Origin: Chrysopilus asiliformis
Taxonomy: Eukaryota > Arthropoda > Insecta > Diptera > Rhagionidae
Direction: 5' to 3'
NCBI GenBank assembly: GCA_964034945.1
Contig: OZ035960.1
Span: 83,638,148 to 83,702,147, forward strand
Length of the DNA: 64,000 nt
In this document: positions 55,901 through 64,000 of the stretch, one piece after another
How the letters are laid out: each line of letters opens with the position of its first letter
How positions within the stretch are numbered: the first letter of the stretch is position 1
The notes under the pieces: model-generated
Database searches by the model: none
Told to the model about the DNA's origin: nothing
What the model saw: the letters and a program-made list of their open reading frames with translations, nothing else
Made by a program: the position numbers and the translations under genes

Positions 55901-56021
55901 CCAAATCCACATCGGGTTGTAGCGCCAATCATAGATACACGATTAAAACATTTTATGTTAAATTTTGGGGAACATCGGCAAATATTTAAAAAAAGATTTC
56001 AAGTTTATTTAAGAATACTTT

Positions 56022-56290
56022 TGAAAAGCTTTTATTTAGCTTGCCTTCGTATCTGTCTGTCTATCTGTTTGTCTGTCTGGATCAAATCTTGCAAACTAAT
56101 TTTGATCCACTTCCATTCATCCAATGTATTTTCACTACATCGTCCTTGCAAGGATAAGGGAAGGTCCTATAAGTATAACGTGATTATACTTTTCCTAAAA
56201 TTTTCCATCTGAGAATTTTTGGGGTCGCTGAATCCGATTCTGGCATTAAGAATTCTGCAATGATAACTCGATTAACCATGTAGATAGATA
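56022..56290 (+). repeat. Family C repeat, partial
   Basis: TTATTTAGCTTGCCTTCGTA, a TCTGTCTGTCTATCTG tract, CCACTTCCATTCATCC, AAGGTCCTATAAGTATAACG and GGGGTCGCTGAATCC. Confidence 0.62.
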
Positions 56291-56393
56291 GTTTAAAACC
56301 ATTTTCGCCTGCGGTGCAGATTTCTTTAAATAATTTCTGCCTATAATACATATTTTTAGTTAAAATTTTACCTGCCGTGTATTTTTGGTTGTA

Positions 56394-56690
56394 CAGTAGA
56401 GATTCGGTAATTCGAATCAATAGAAACCAGACCTAATTCGAACCACGGAGATTTTCGAATTACTGGATACTTTTTTTTATGGTGGACATTTTGTTACGAC
56501 AGTACATACCACCACGCATTTGTTGTATTCAAGCCATTTCCATGCTCGACAAGAAAAGTTCGAATTACAGAGACCTATATATCAACCACAATTCGAATTA
56601 CAAGATACCCAATATAAAAAAAATGGTTGTTCGAATTAGCGTGATATTCGAATTACTGAGTATTCGAATTACCGAGTCTCTACCTTATAT
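56394..56690. mobile_element. pogo/Tigger-type MITE inserted in repeat K
   Basis: TA then CAGTAGAGATTCGGTAATTC at the left; GAATTACCGAGTCTCTACC then TA at the right. ATTCGAATTAC words recur inside. The host repeat K reads GTTGTATACCGAAGAACTAA at 40911, which gives the uninterrupted site. Confidence 0.75.
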
Positions 56691-56713
56691 CGAAGAACTA
56701 AGATACCTTTATA

Positions 56714-58202
56714 GGGTAAAGTCGGGTTAAATGGAACAGAGGGTGAAATGGAACACCCCCACTATTTCGCACTTGTCAAACATAATTGCTATTGCTGTCG
56801 GCAACAGTTTGTTTGGTATATCAGAAAACCTCGACGCGTTAAGGTATTGTCACGTTGCATACGTTTGTTTATTTTTTATAAGCAAAAAACCAAAAAAAAA
56901 TATCGTTTTTGTCGTAAAACTTTTTTTGTGGATTTTTTAGATTTAATTTTTTTGGTAAGTATTTGGCGGAGTGATTGTGTGGGTACATCAAAATGCACAG
57001 TTAGATTCACACTACGTAAATTTATTGATAAAAGCAGCAAGTCGAGACATGTTAGTTTCTGATTTACAGTAATGTCAAATTCAACCAAAAGGGTGAGATG
57101 GAACAGCCAAACGGAGGTGTATTGGAACATATAAATATTGGAGCCTATAAAACAAAAAAAAAAATCTAAAAAATCTAAATCGCGGAAGACAGCTTCCCGA
57201 AAATATGAAGACTCGGAAGAAGAAAGGGACGAAATAATTTATATGAGCGAGTCTGATGGACCTGGGCACTAATTTTGTATTACGACGCGTCTGCATAAAC
57301 GCGTCTCACAACACAAAAGTCGATCATGTAGCTCGACGCGTCGAACAAACTTCGACACAAACCTTACGACGCATTGACTAACGTCGATAAAGACTTTGGT
57401 GTTTACTTCGTTGCAATTAATTTCGTAAGAAGTGGTTTAAAACAATGCCAAAACCAAAGTAAATAACACCAAATTAAATATACATTATATTTTATTATGA
57501 CAACTAAATTATAGGGAACAGACAAACAACCATCAGTTGGCGGCTCTTGTCAAATTTATGGGCGAAAATCCGTCACTTGCCACAGGTTCACTCGAAAAAA
57601 ATGCGATGGGGAAAATCAAGAAAACCAAGAAAAGGATTTTATGGGAAACTTTCACCGATGATTTAAATGCTTTCAGTGCACTTCTAATTAGGCGTAAAAT
57701 GATAGTTTCTTCTTGATTCGAATTATCCAAACCGAGGATATAAATTTCGATTGCACTTATCATTTTGACAGTTCGTGAACATTTTGCCCCAGCAATGTCA
57801 GATATGTTGACAATCAAGATGAAATAATGGAATGTGTGTTTTATGGCATACACAAACTGAACTATTTTGATAACCAAACCCAATGTCCTCTAAATTATTT
57901 CTTTCGACACACATGGCGTCGAGATATACGATTGCAATATTGAGTCGCGTCGATTTCTTCGCGTCGAACGAAAGACACAGACGCGTCGTAATACAAAATT
58001 GATGCCCTGAAGATTTCGGAAAAACAATTATGTAGGATGTGGGGAGGAGTACATGAAAACGCAAAAAAAGACTACTGCCTTCAATGTGTCATATGTAATT
58101 TGTGGTCGCACGAGTCCTGCGCGTCATTTGCAATGACTTGCAATAAATGCGGCAATAAAAATTTGAATAAAAAGTAGTGTTCCATTTCACCCGACTTTAC
58201 CC
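56714..58202 (+). mobile_element. pogo-like transposon relic
   Basis: GGGTAAAGTCGGGTTAAATG and, inverted at the right, CATTTCACCCGACTTTACCC, with TA on both sides (56712-56713 and 58203-58204). GGGTGAAATGGAAC words repeat near both ends. Near the right end is the tail of a transposase with a PHD-like zinc finger: YVGCGEEYMKTQKK, then after a frameshift DYCLQCVICNLWSHESCASF and TCNKCGNKN before a stop. Its acidic linker (SRKYEDSEEERDE) lies at 57180-57240, upstream of the inner insertion. The catalytic domain is deleted. Confidence 0.8.
57266..58010. mobile_element. Inserted element with Harbinger-like ORF scraps
   Basis: Ends GGGCACTAATTTTGTATTAC and, inverted, GTAATACAAAATTGATGCCC; the match runs on through GACGCGTC. 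On the + strand at about 57533-57690, after a possible acceptor, HQLAALVKFMGENPSLATG and ILWETFTDDLNAF resemble the Myb/SANT-like (zeste-type) DNA-binding domain found in the second ORF of many Harbinger transposons. No clean target duplication was seen, so the superfamily is tentative. Confidence 0.6.
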
Positions 58203-58850
58203 TACCTTTTTATATATCACCAGCAAAAATGGAGACAAACCTTCCTGTGATCGGTCTTTCAAAATTTCCAAACACAAAAAAATGCGATTTCATCAATTTT
58301 TTAGACACGAAGGATACAGGTTTTGCTTCGCTTTGTCTTGGCTCGGCCCTCCTGTATTCACTCAATTTTTCTTACTTATGGCATTTTCGACTGGCGTCAG
58401 AGAACAAATAATCTAGAGAATAAACTCTTAGAACAAATTTTTAGAGAAAATTTTTCCACTGTGAGATGAAGCAAGAGGATCCGATGTAACACGGAAAAAA
58501 TTATCCATTCGATTCCTCCGTCTCATTGAATAGATACGACGAAAATGATTAGAAAATGTTCTCTCTGCTTCGTGCTCCCTAGTCTAAAAGTAATTAACTT
58601 TTAGGCCGTAGCTAGTGAATGATAGGGACATTTTTCCCCCCTTCGAAGGGGAAATTTGTCAAAAATTTGTTCGGCAGAGTTTTTTTCTATATATTACTTA
58701 TTCTATGCTGGCGTGCCCTTTTGCTCTACAGTTCCTTGCTCTGAGAACTTGTGTTCGACTGGGATTTTTTTATCGCTCGAAAAGAGTTAAGTATTCGAGT
58801 AACAAACGTACTCAGTTTTTGAGCAATTTTGTGATCTGCCGAACGTAGTC
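58203..58850. other. Remainder of repeat K and unassigned DNA
   Basis: 58205-58345 continues repeat K (GAGACAAACCTT, TTTCCAAACACAAAAA), matching 40960-41030. The remainder contains a GTTCGGCAGA/TCTGCCGAAC inverted pair (58670 and 58835) but no gene. Confidence 0.45.
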
Positions 58851-58851
58851 A

Positions 58852-59574
58852 GGAGTGGTATTCCGTAACTTGATTCAAGCGTTTGTTCGGAGCAGTGTTG
58901 CCGGAGACCTCAAGTCCAAAATCGCTGAAATGAGGAAAAAAAATCTCAAAAGTCTCCGAAATTATAGGCAAAAATCGCTAGTTTTGAGACTTTTTTTTAA
59001 TGCATATTTAAACATATATCTTGTTTTCAAATCGCTTTTATTCTTTGTTTTTAACAATAATAAAATATAATAATAAAAAAAAAACAACTTTGTCTTCTTA
59101 AAAAACACACTGCACCTGCAGCAAAGCAAACAAAATTTAAAATTTGACGTTTACTTAAGTTGAGTGATTCATGTATTTTCTTATAGGGGGATTCTGTGGT
59201 ACTTATTTATATACATTTGGTAGGTTGTTGACCCAATAAGCATAAATGTAAAAAATTGTGAAAAGTATGATATTTATTAGTAAAATGTTCAACAAAGTTT
59301 TTTTTTTCTTAAGAAACTTTTGAAAATCGCTGAAAATCTCCGAAAAGTCCCCAAAAATCTCAAATCTCAACACGTGCTTTTTAAGGCATGAAAGTCGATA
59401 GAAATGAGACAAGTCGCTGAAAACGGCAACAGTGGTTACGAGTTAGAAGAAAAAGTTGTATTTGCTATCTCGGTTTCTCTCTGTCATTTATTTCGGTTGA
59501 AACAGAGACAGCGAATACTTCTTGTTCTCCTAATTCGAAACAAACGCTTGAAACAAGTTACGGAATATCACTCC
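58852..59574. mobile_element. Inverted-repeat element split by a hAT
   Basis: Ends GGAGTGGTATTCCGTAACTT and, inverted, AAGTTACGGAATATCACTCC; the match continues through CAAGCGTTTGTT. Without the inner hAT it is ~180 bp. Target duplication not resolved. Confidence 0.72.
58893..59434. mobile_element. hAT non-autonomous element
   Basis: Ends CAGTGTTGCCG and CGGCAACAGTG; flanks GTTCGGAG (58885-58892) and GTTACGAG (59435-59442) agree in 6 of 8. AAAATCGCTGAAA and TCTCCGAAA words occur at both ends. 542 bp, non-coding. Confidence 0.75.
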
Positions 59575-59838
59575 AGATTTGAATTTCTTTTTCGTGGTTA
59601 AGGTTAAGAAAATCGTATCAAAGTCAAAATTGGAAATATTTTTGTGTTTGATTTCTTGGATTCTTCTTCATCTAGTGAAGAAGAAATTTATTTGATCACA
59701 AATGTATCACGGCAGTGTTGTTTTTTAAGAAATGCTCGAGTCCTAAGTACAGGTGCTCAAAATCTGCTCGAGATTTTATCGCCTCATTTAAAACTAAAGT
59801 ATGACTTATATCAGCAATCTAGATTCTCGACAGTTACG

Positions 59839-60033
59839 CCGGTCGTACACTTAAGCTAAGCGAGCTCAACTACGTGAGCTAAGTTTCTCGCTGAAAGTAA
59901 ACTCCTTAACATTTACATTGGTGACCGCACACTTCAGCGAAACTATGAAACTACATGGTGTAGTCATGGGCGACGGGGACTAAGTTCGCTTGCGTAGTTC
60001 AGACCTCAACTACGCGAACGACTTCGCTGGCAT
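59839..60033 (+). mobile_element. Harbinger MITE, family D, half copy
   Basis: CGGTCGTACACTTAAGCTAA, GCGAGCTCAACTACGTGAGC and GACCTCAACTACGCGAACG follow the order of 27769-28194 up to its middle (CTTCGCTGGCAT), where the copy stops. A shorter scrap of the other half is at 49088-49130. Confidence 0.75.
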
Positions 60034-60150
60034 CCCTACCCTAGTAGATTTGTCATCAGGCGGTCAATGAAACCGTCTTGATGACCGTGCCTGAGACAGT
60101 CACCACAATTCCCAGATGACTTTTGTTCTAGCGAGTGATATCATGTCCTT

Positions 60151-60441
60151 ATGTATTGCTTATATACTTCGCAAACTTTCGATGACTCCAAGGATGACCA
60201 AAGTGGAGAATGTCATCATGACTGTCCTAAAGACTGTCATCATGACTGTCCTAAAGACTGTCATCATGACTGTCCTAAAGACTGTCATCATGACTGTCCT
60301 AAAGACTGTCCTAAAAACTGTCCTAAAGACTGTCATCATGACTGTCCTAAAGACTGTCCTAAAGACTGTCATCATGACTGTCCTAAAGACTGTCATCATG
60401 ACTGTCCTAAAGACTGTCATCTTGACTGTCTGCGAGACTAA
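60151..60441 (+). CDS. Possible Cys-rich repeat protein over a minisatellite
   Basis: An ATG at 60151 opens 96 codons: MYCLYTSQTFDDSKDDQSGE, then units CHHD and CPKD/CPKN in alternating order for about 70 residues, ending CLRD and TAG/TAA-type stop at 60439. It would be a Cys/His-rich repeat with metal-binding look. However the array is a 12-bp minisatellite with no stop in several frames, so an open frame is expected by periodicity. No signal peptide, splice sites or homologue recognised. Confidence 0.25.
   Translation: MYCLYTSQTFDDSKDDQSGECHHDCPKDCHHDCPKDCHHDCPKDCHHDCPKDCPKNCPKDCHHDCPKDCPKDCHHDCPKDCHHDCPKDCHLDCLRD
60211..60432. repeat. 12-bp minisatellite
   Basis: About eighteen units of two types, GACTGTCATCAT and GACTGTCCTAAA, which alternate singly for most of the array and form runs of two or three CCTAAA units in the middle. 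Higher-order 24-bp periodicity is visible. Confidence 0.93.
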
Positions 60442-60816
60442 GGTAACGATATCCTTATTCGAACTGTCGATTTAACTCGGTTTTCCCAAATTACTTATGA
60501 GTTTTTGTTTCTAAACGAAAATATTTTAAAATATCAGAACTGGAATAAAACTATGCAGTCTTTTTTGTCTTCGGTTGATCATTTATTAAAATTCATTCAA
60601 CATTCAAAATAATACTTATTGAAATTAATATAAACTATGAAAAATTAGGAACGACTTCGTCGCAATTATAGAAATAAAATTCAATTAAAAATTAAATTCA
60701 CTTAGACATATTAATATTTCCTTTTACATATCTTATTTGGCTCGTCTTATACAATTGATATCTATATGAAAGTATTCTATTTATTAAATATATAAAAAGA
60801 TAACGATAATGTTTAC

Positions 60817-61915
60817 CTTTTTTCTACAATTGGATCTATTGAATCGATTGTGAGATTTAAGTAGAAGCCGTCGTAACTCTTTTTCATATGAAATTTTGTC
60901 AAATTGTCTAGAGCAATCTATTTTAGGAAACGAAATTGGTAAGTATATGATTGTATATTTTTTAATGACATGAAACTCACCAAAAAGGACTGAATTGAAG
61001 AACATTAATGAATTTAGAGACTTTTTGCCGCATTTTCCGTCCAAATTGAATTCTTCAGCTAAACTCTTAAATGTGTTTTCAAACCCGTTTTGTGATATTT
61101 TATGTTTTAAAAATATTTTCTAAAGAACAAGACAAAAATTGATACTCATAAAATAATAATTATAAAAAAACCTTACTAAACGTAATAAAAAGTCGTTGTC
61201 TGTAATTTTGAATTCTATGTCAGTAATTTCAGCCAAGTGTTTGGCGGGAAAAAGTGATTTTATATCCTCGTCTTCGTTGCTTAATCCTAAGTTCTTTTTA
61301 AATGTTTGTTGTTTTCTTTGGAGAAACATAAAATACTTCTGGTAAGCTGATTATCGGCAAGATGATTGGCATCGTTAATTTGTTTACATATCTTCAATGA
61401 AACATAAAAAAAACTGTCGTCAACACATTAGATTACCCTAATATTTGTAATTTTAGCAATTAATCTTGAGAATTGTTAGAAATTATATTGTCAGAAATAA
61501 TGGAAAACCGTTAAAGCAAGAAATATATTGTAGTTAATTTTTGGCTTTAATTTTTATAATAAGCAAAACTTTCCAGAAACTTATGTAAAGTGTTTTCCAA
61601 GAAAATTGTAACCCCTTAAAGCAAAAAAATATACTTTTAGCAAAGATGGTTTAATATAACGAAATATTTATTTTTTCCCGTTATTGTTTCGTTTAACGGA
61701 AAAGTGCATTCTAGACATGAGAGGAAAACTTCCTAAAGTCTCGTCACGATGTTAATTCTGGATATCTTACTGATATAATAAACCATTTTTGATGTTAGTC
61801 TAGAATCTCTGTTTCCATGTAAAAACCCGCAATTTTTAACCTCTTTTTTCAAATCTTGTTGTTGTTCTATGATAATATCCATTTTTTTGCCGATGGTATT
61901 AAAATAATATGCTAC
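60817..61915 (-). CDS. DUF4806-family gene, four spliced exons
   Basis: Minus-strand exons: up to 61771; 61346-61177; 61119-60981; 60917-60817. Donors are GTAAG, GTAAG, GTGAGT and GTAAAC; acceptors CAG, TAG and TAG; phases 1, 0 and 1 all join in frame. Exon one has FNTIGKKMDIIIEQQQDLKK, a helical lead-in. The domain starts SLFPAKHLAEITDIEFKITD in exon two, continues NDFLLRL, then FLKHKISQNGFENTFKSLAE and FNLDGKCGKKSLNSLMFF in exon three, and FDKISYEKELRRLLLKSHNR in exon four. This order (FP..., DxEF..., NL.G..GKK.., basic helix) is that of DUF4806, a domain of unknown function in insect proteins. The start codon is uncertain: no ATG opens the first frame except MDIII at 61882, and an upstream exon in the palindrome is likely. 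The last exon and stop were not fixed. Confidence 0.75.
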
Positions 61916-61938
61916 GTTTCTTTTTATTTCTGCCAATT

Positions 61939-62708
61939 CATTTAATAAGTGAAAATTTTATCAATTATACTTACTTAATATCGGCCAAAAATTAACTTTT
62001 ACACTTTTCCCACGATTATTCTACCGTCTTCTATCGTCAAATCACTTAATTCAACTGCTCGCACTCTGCCAGAAAACCAAAACAAACAAGAAAAACGTTT
62101 TGTAACGGGAAATCGAGACAGGAAAAACCAACAAAAAAAATAAACCAATGACACCCTCGATGACCTGCCCCCGAAATTGTCATCGAAACCTAGAAGTATA
62201 TAAATTTTGAATGACGCGTCGAATAATTGAGCGTTTCAAGGGGAGAGGGGCTAAATTTGTTGCTTGTTGTATGGGGTTTAAGTGTAAATGTGTTTGAAAA
62301 CCGATGACCAAAATCTACTAGGGTATGTAACTATACCCTAGTAGATTTTGGTCATCGGTTTTCAAACACATTTACACTTAAACCCCATACAACAAGCAAC
62401 AAATTTAGCCCCTCTCCCCTTGAAACGCTCAATTATTCGACGCGTCATTCAAAATTTATATACTTCTAGGTTTCGATGACAATTTCGGGGACAGGTCATC
62501 GAGGGTGTCATTTGTTTATTTTTTTGTTGGTTTTTCCTGTCTCGATTTCCCGTTACAAAACGTTTTTCTTGTTTGTTTTGGTTTCCGGGCAGTTGAATTG
62601 AGTGATTTGACGATAGAAGACGGTAGAATAATCGTGGGAAAAGTGTAAAAGTTAATTTTTGGCCGATATTAAGTAAGTATAATTGATAAAATTTTAACTT
62701 ATTAAATG
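61939..62708. repeat. 0.77-kb inverted duplication at the 5' end of the DUF4806 gene
   Basis: Left arm 61939-62326, right arm 62333-62708, loop of six bases (GTAACT). Arms share ACCCTAGTAGATTTTGGTCA, TTAAACCCCATACAACAAGC, ATACTTCTAGGTTTCGATGA and GACGATAGAAGACGGTAGAA. The right arm lacks nine bases (near GGCAGTTGAATT) and has a few substitutions. Read away from the centre, each arm ends in a strong donor-like ATTAAGTAAGTATAATTG. In the left arm the frame AVELSDLTIEDGRIIVGKV lies just upstream of the gene's first recognised exon and may be its missing coding start. Confidence 0.88.
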
Positions 62709-62763
62709 TAAGAAACATTAAAACACAGAACCAAAAAATTTTTTTTATCTAAATGTGGTTTAA

Positions 62764-62992
62764 CCCTAGACCCGTGTACTATAAAACTTCCATTTATCGT
62801 GTACTTTGGAAATCAGTGCCCAGATGTAATTCTAATAGAAAATGTATGACTGGATTGTTTAAAAATCATAAAAATTGTGGTTTATTCGTTAAACAAGTAA
62901 GAAATACAATGGAAAAATATAATAAAAGCACAAAAATAAAAAAAAATCAAAAATCGTTCAGGGCACTCAGTGCCCAGTACATGTGTCTAGGG
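62764..62992. mobile_element. TTAA-flanked MITE (piggyBac-like)
   Basis: TTAA at 62760-62763 and 62993-62996; ends CCCTAGACCCGTGTACT and AGTACATGTGTCTAGGG are inverted with two mismatches. The CCCTAGA start matches that of the classic piggyBac terminus. Internal GGGCACTCAGTGCCC hairpin. The 103-codon frame across it is not a gene. Confidence 0.88.
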
Positions 62993-63328
62993 TTAAAGGT
63001 TGTGGTTTCGTGCTTAAATGGATTTCAACCGTTAAATGGTACGGTAATTCTACCAGCGCGCTAGAAGAGTACAAAAATATGTGGTACATTATGTGTACCA
63101 CTCACTCTCTAAAGGGTACCTTACACGATACATGTCGTTAGTTAAATGGGTTTTTCCCTTTTTTGATGAGGAAATATTGTATAAAAAAGCGACCTTCAGT
63201 ATCTTGCTAATAACTGCGAAAGCTTAAAAACTAACATTCTAAGTAATTAATATTTTTCTATTTTAAGAAATCTGTAAAGCATCTTATTAACGTTTAGAAA
63301 GGGTTAGGAGTAAAGGAGTAAAAAAAAA

Positions 63329-64000
63329 ATGTCAAAAAAAACGTTTTACAACCAGATGAGTAAAGAGCTCAAACAGTATCGCGAGAGCGTGCGATGTTAT
63401 AGATCTCTAAAGCGTTTTGCCACAGAATCTCACGTACAAACTCCTGAAATGCCATCGTCATCAAAAGAAGTAGTAGAACAGGAAAATGTAGAACAAGAAA
63501 TTCCTTTTGCAACAGAAGATAATCTGTCATGTAGTTCTGAAGAAAGTTGTAACTACAGCATTCAGAGTTGTTACGATAGCGAAGACAGCGAAGATAATGA
63601 TATGATCCATTTGAAACAAGGTGTTGTGAAAAACTTGTGTAACTGGGCACTACGAAATAAAGTGCCTCATTCACAATTGGACCAATTGTTGCATGTACTG
63701 AAAGATTGTAATATAGAAAATTTACCCAGGACTGCCAAAGCGTTACTTAGAACTCCAAATTTTAGTATAGAGTTGAATATGGTTGAACCGGGGGAATACT
63801 TCCATTTCGGTATTCAGAATTATTTATGTTCGCTAAATATAGATGATTTTTGTGGAAAGGACACCATAAGGATAGACATTGGTATTGATGGAATGTCTAT
63901 CTTTAAGAGTTCCAAGAGAGTTCTGTGGCCAATTATTGGTGCATTTTCTGAAGAAAGAGATATGGGACCTTTCCTCATCGGTTGCTACTCCGGTTTACAA
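63329..64000 (+). CDS. Transposon-type protein, N-terminal part, open at window end
   Basis: From the ATG at 63329, 224 codons run without a stop to the window edge. The N terminus is charged and Ser/Glu-rich (MSKKTFYNQMSKELKQYRES); residues ~45-95 are acidic. A conserved-looking part follows: LCNWALRNKVPHSQLDQLLH, ENLPRTAKALLRTP, VEPGEYFHFGIQNYL, then IDIGIDGMSIFKSSKRVLWP and PFLIGCYSG. From memory, an LxxWA..., LP..ARTLL.TP, G.Y.H.G, (I/V)DG...KSS...WPI and F.VG...G series marks large uncharacterised 'transposase domain-containing' proteins that are multi-copy in insects and cnidarians. The D-G-x3-(F)KSS motif may include a catalytic Asp, which is inference. No intron is visible. Upstream 63061-63328 is non-coding. 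Confidence 0.68.
   Translation, partial: MSKKTFYNQMSKELKQYRESVRCYRSLKRFATESHVQTPEMPSSSKEVVEQENVEQEIPFATEDNLSCSSEESCNYSIQSCYDSEDSEDNDMIHLKQGVVKNLCNWALRNKVPHSQLDQLLHVLKDCNIENLPRTAKALLRTPNFSIELNMVEPGEYFHFGIQNYLCSLNIDDFCGKDTIRIDIGIDGMSIFKSSKRVLWPIIGAFSEERDMGPFLIGCYSGLQ

Noticed and set aside
55667..56212. 181-codon frame
   Set aside because: It joins a low-copy repeat to a family C repeat. KRGKPSLRW resembles LINE tails only faintly.
57533..57883. 116-codon minus-strand frame
   Set aside because: It is antisense to the Myb/SANT-like stretch and has no confirmed domain. A Harbinger nuclease remnant was considered but no catalytic motif is visible.
62753..63064. 103-codon frame
   Set aside because: It spans both ends of a TTAA MITE; the composition is that of the inverted repeat.
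1..64000. tRNA, rRNA or bacterial-type operons
   Set aside because: I saw no cloverleaf with A/B boxes, no rRNA blocks and no bacterial gene organisation. A covariance-model scan would be decisive.

Overview
This is AT-rich nuclear DNA from an insect, most likely a higher fly (Brachycera). The evidence is a spliced gene matching Drosophila tincar, DINE-1-like repeats, dense hAT, piggyBac-like, Tc1/mariner, Harbinger and Helitron elements, GT-AG introns, and no bacterial operon structure. Species cannot be named from the sequence. Matches to families are from recall and inspection; no search was run.

Host genes are few. (1) tincar, + strand: three coding exons at 48248-48662, 48724-48839 and 50225-50456, giving the first ~254 residues with three membrane segments; the rest lies in later exons I could not place. 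(2) A DUF4806-type gene, - strand: four exons that splice in frame between about 61915 and 60817. Its 5' part sits in one arm of a 0.77-kb inverted duplication (61939-62708). (3) A long open frame from 63329 running off the right edge, resembling a widespread transposon-type protein. (4) An 80-residue cysteine-rich ORF in the loop of a 2.5-kb near-perfect palindrome (21729-24234). (5) A 96-codon ORF made largely of a 12-bp minisatellite (60151-60441), possibly not a gene.

The rest is a layered mobile-element landscape. Left part (1-12.5 kb): a foldback mariner derivative, DINE-like repeats, a triple nest around a hAT element, a decayed mariner, and a 5'-truncated LINE with a perfect target duplication and a CCTAA tail. 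Middle (12.5-48 kb): a mostly single-copy stretch near 12.5-14.9 kb, then hAT MITEs, TTAA elements, the giant palindrome, Helitron fragments, Harbinger MITEs, a LINE reverse-transcriptase scrap and two further mariner scraps. Right part (48-64 kb): tincar, then a deep nest (DINE-like repeat split by a hAT that itself carries a TA element, a Helitron with eleven ~120-bp tandem units, and another DINE-like repeat), a pogo-like relic with its own insert, and the DUF4806 locus.

Insertion boundaries are unusually legible. Several elements have perfect target duplications, and some can be checked against uninterrupted copies of the same host repeat elsewhere in the window. The strongest candidates for something undescribed are the 2.5-kb palindrome with a protein-coding loop, the inverted duplication at the start of the DUF4806 gene, and the ~120-bp module shared by two otherwise different repeat families and tandemly amplified in one Helitron.
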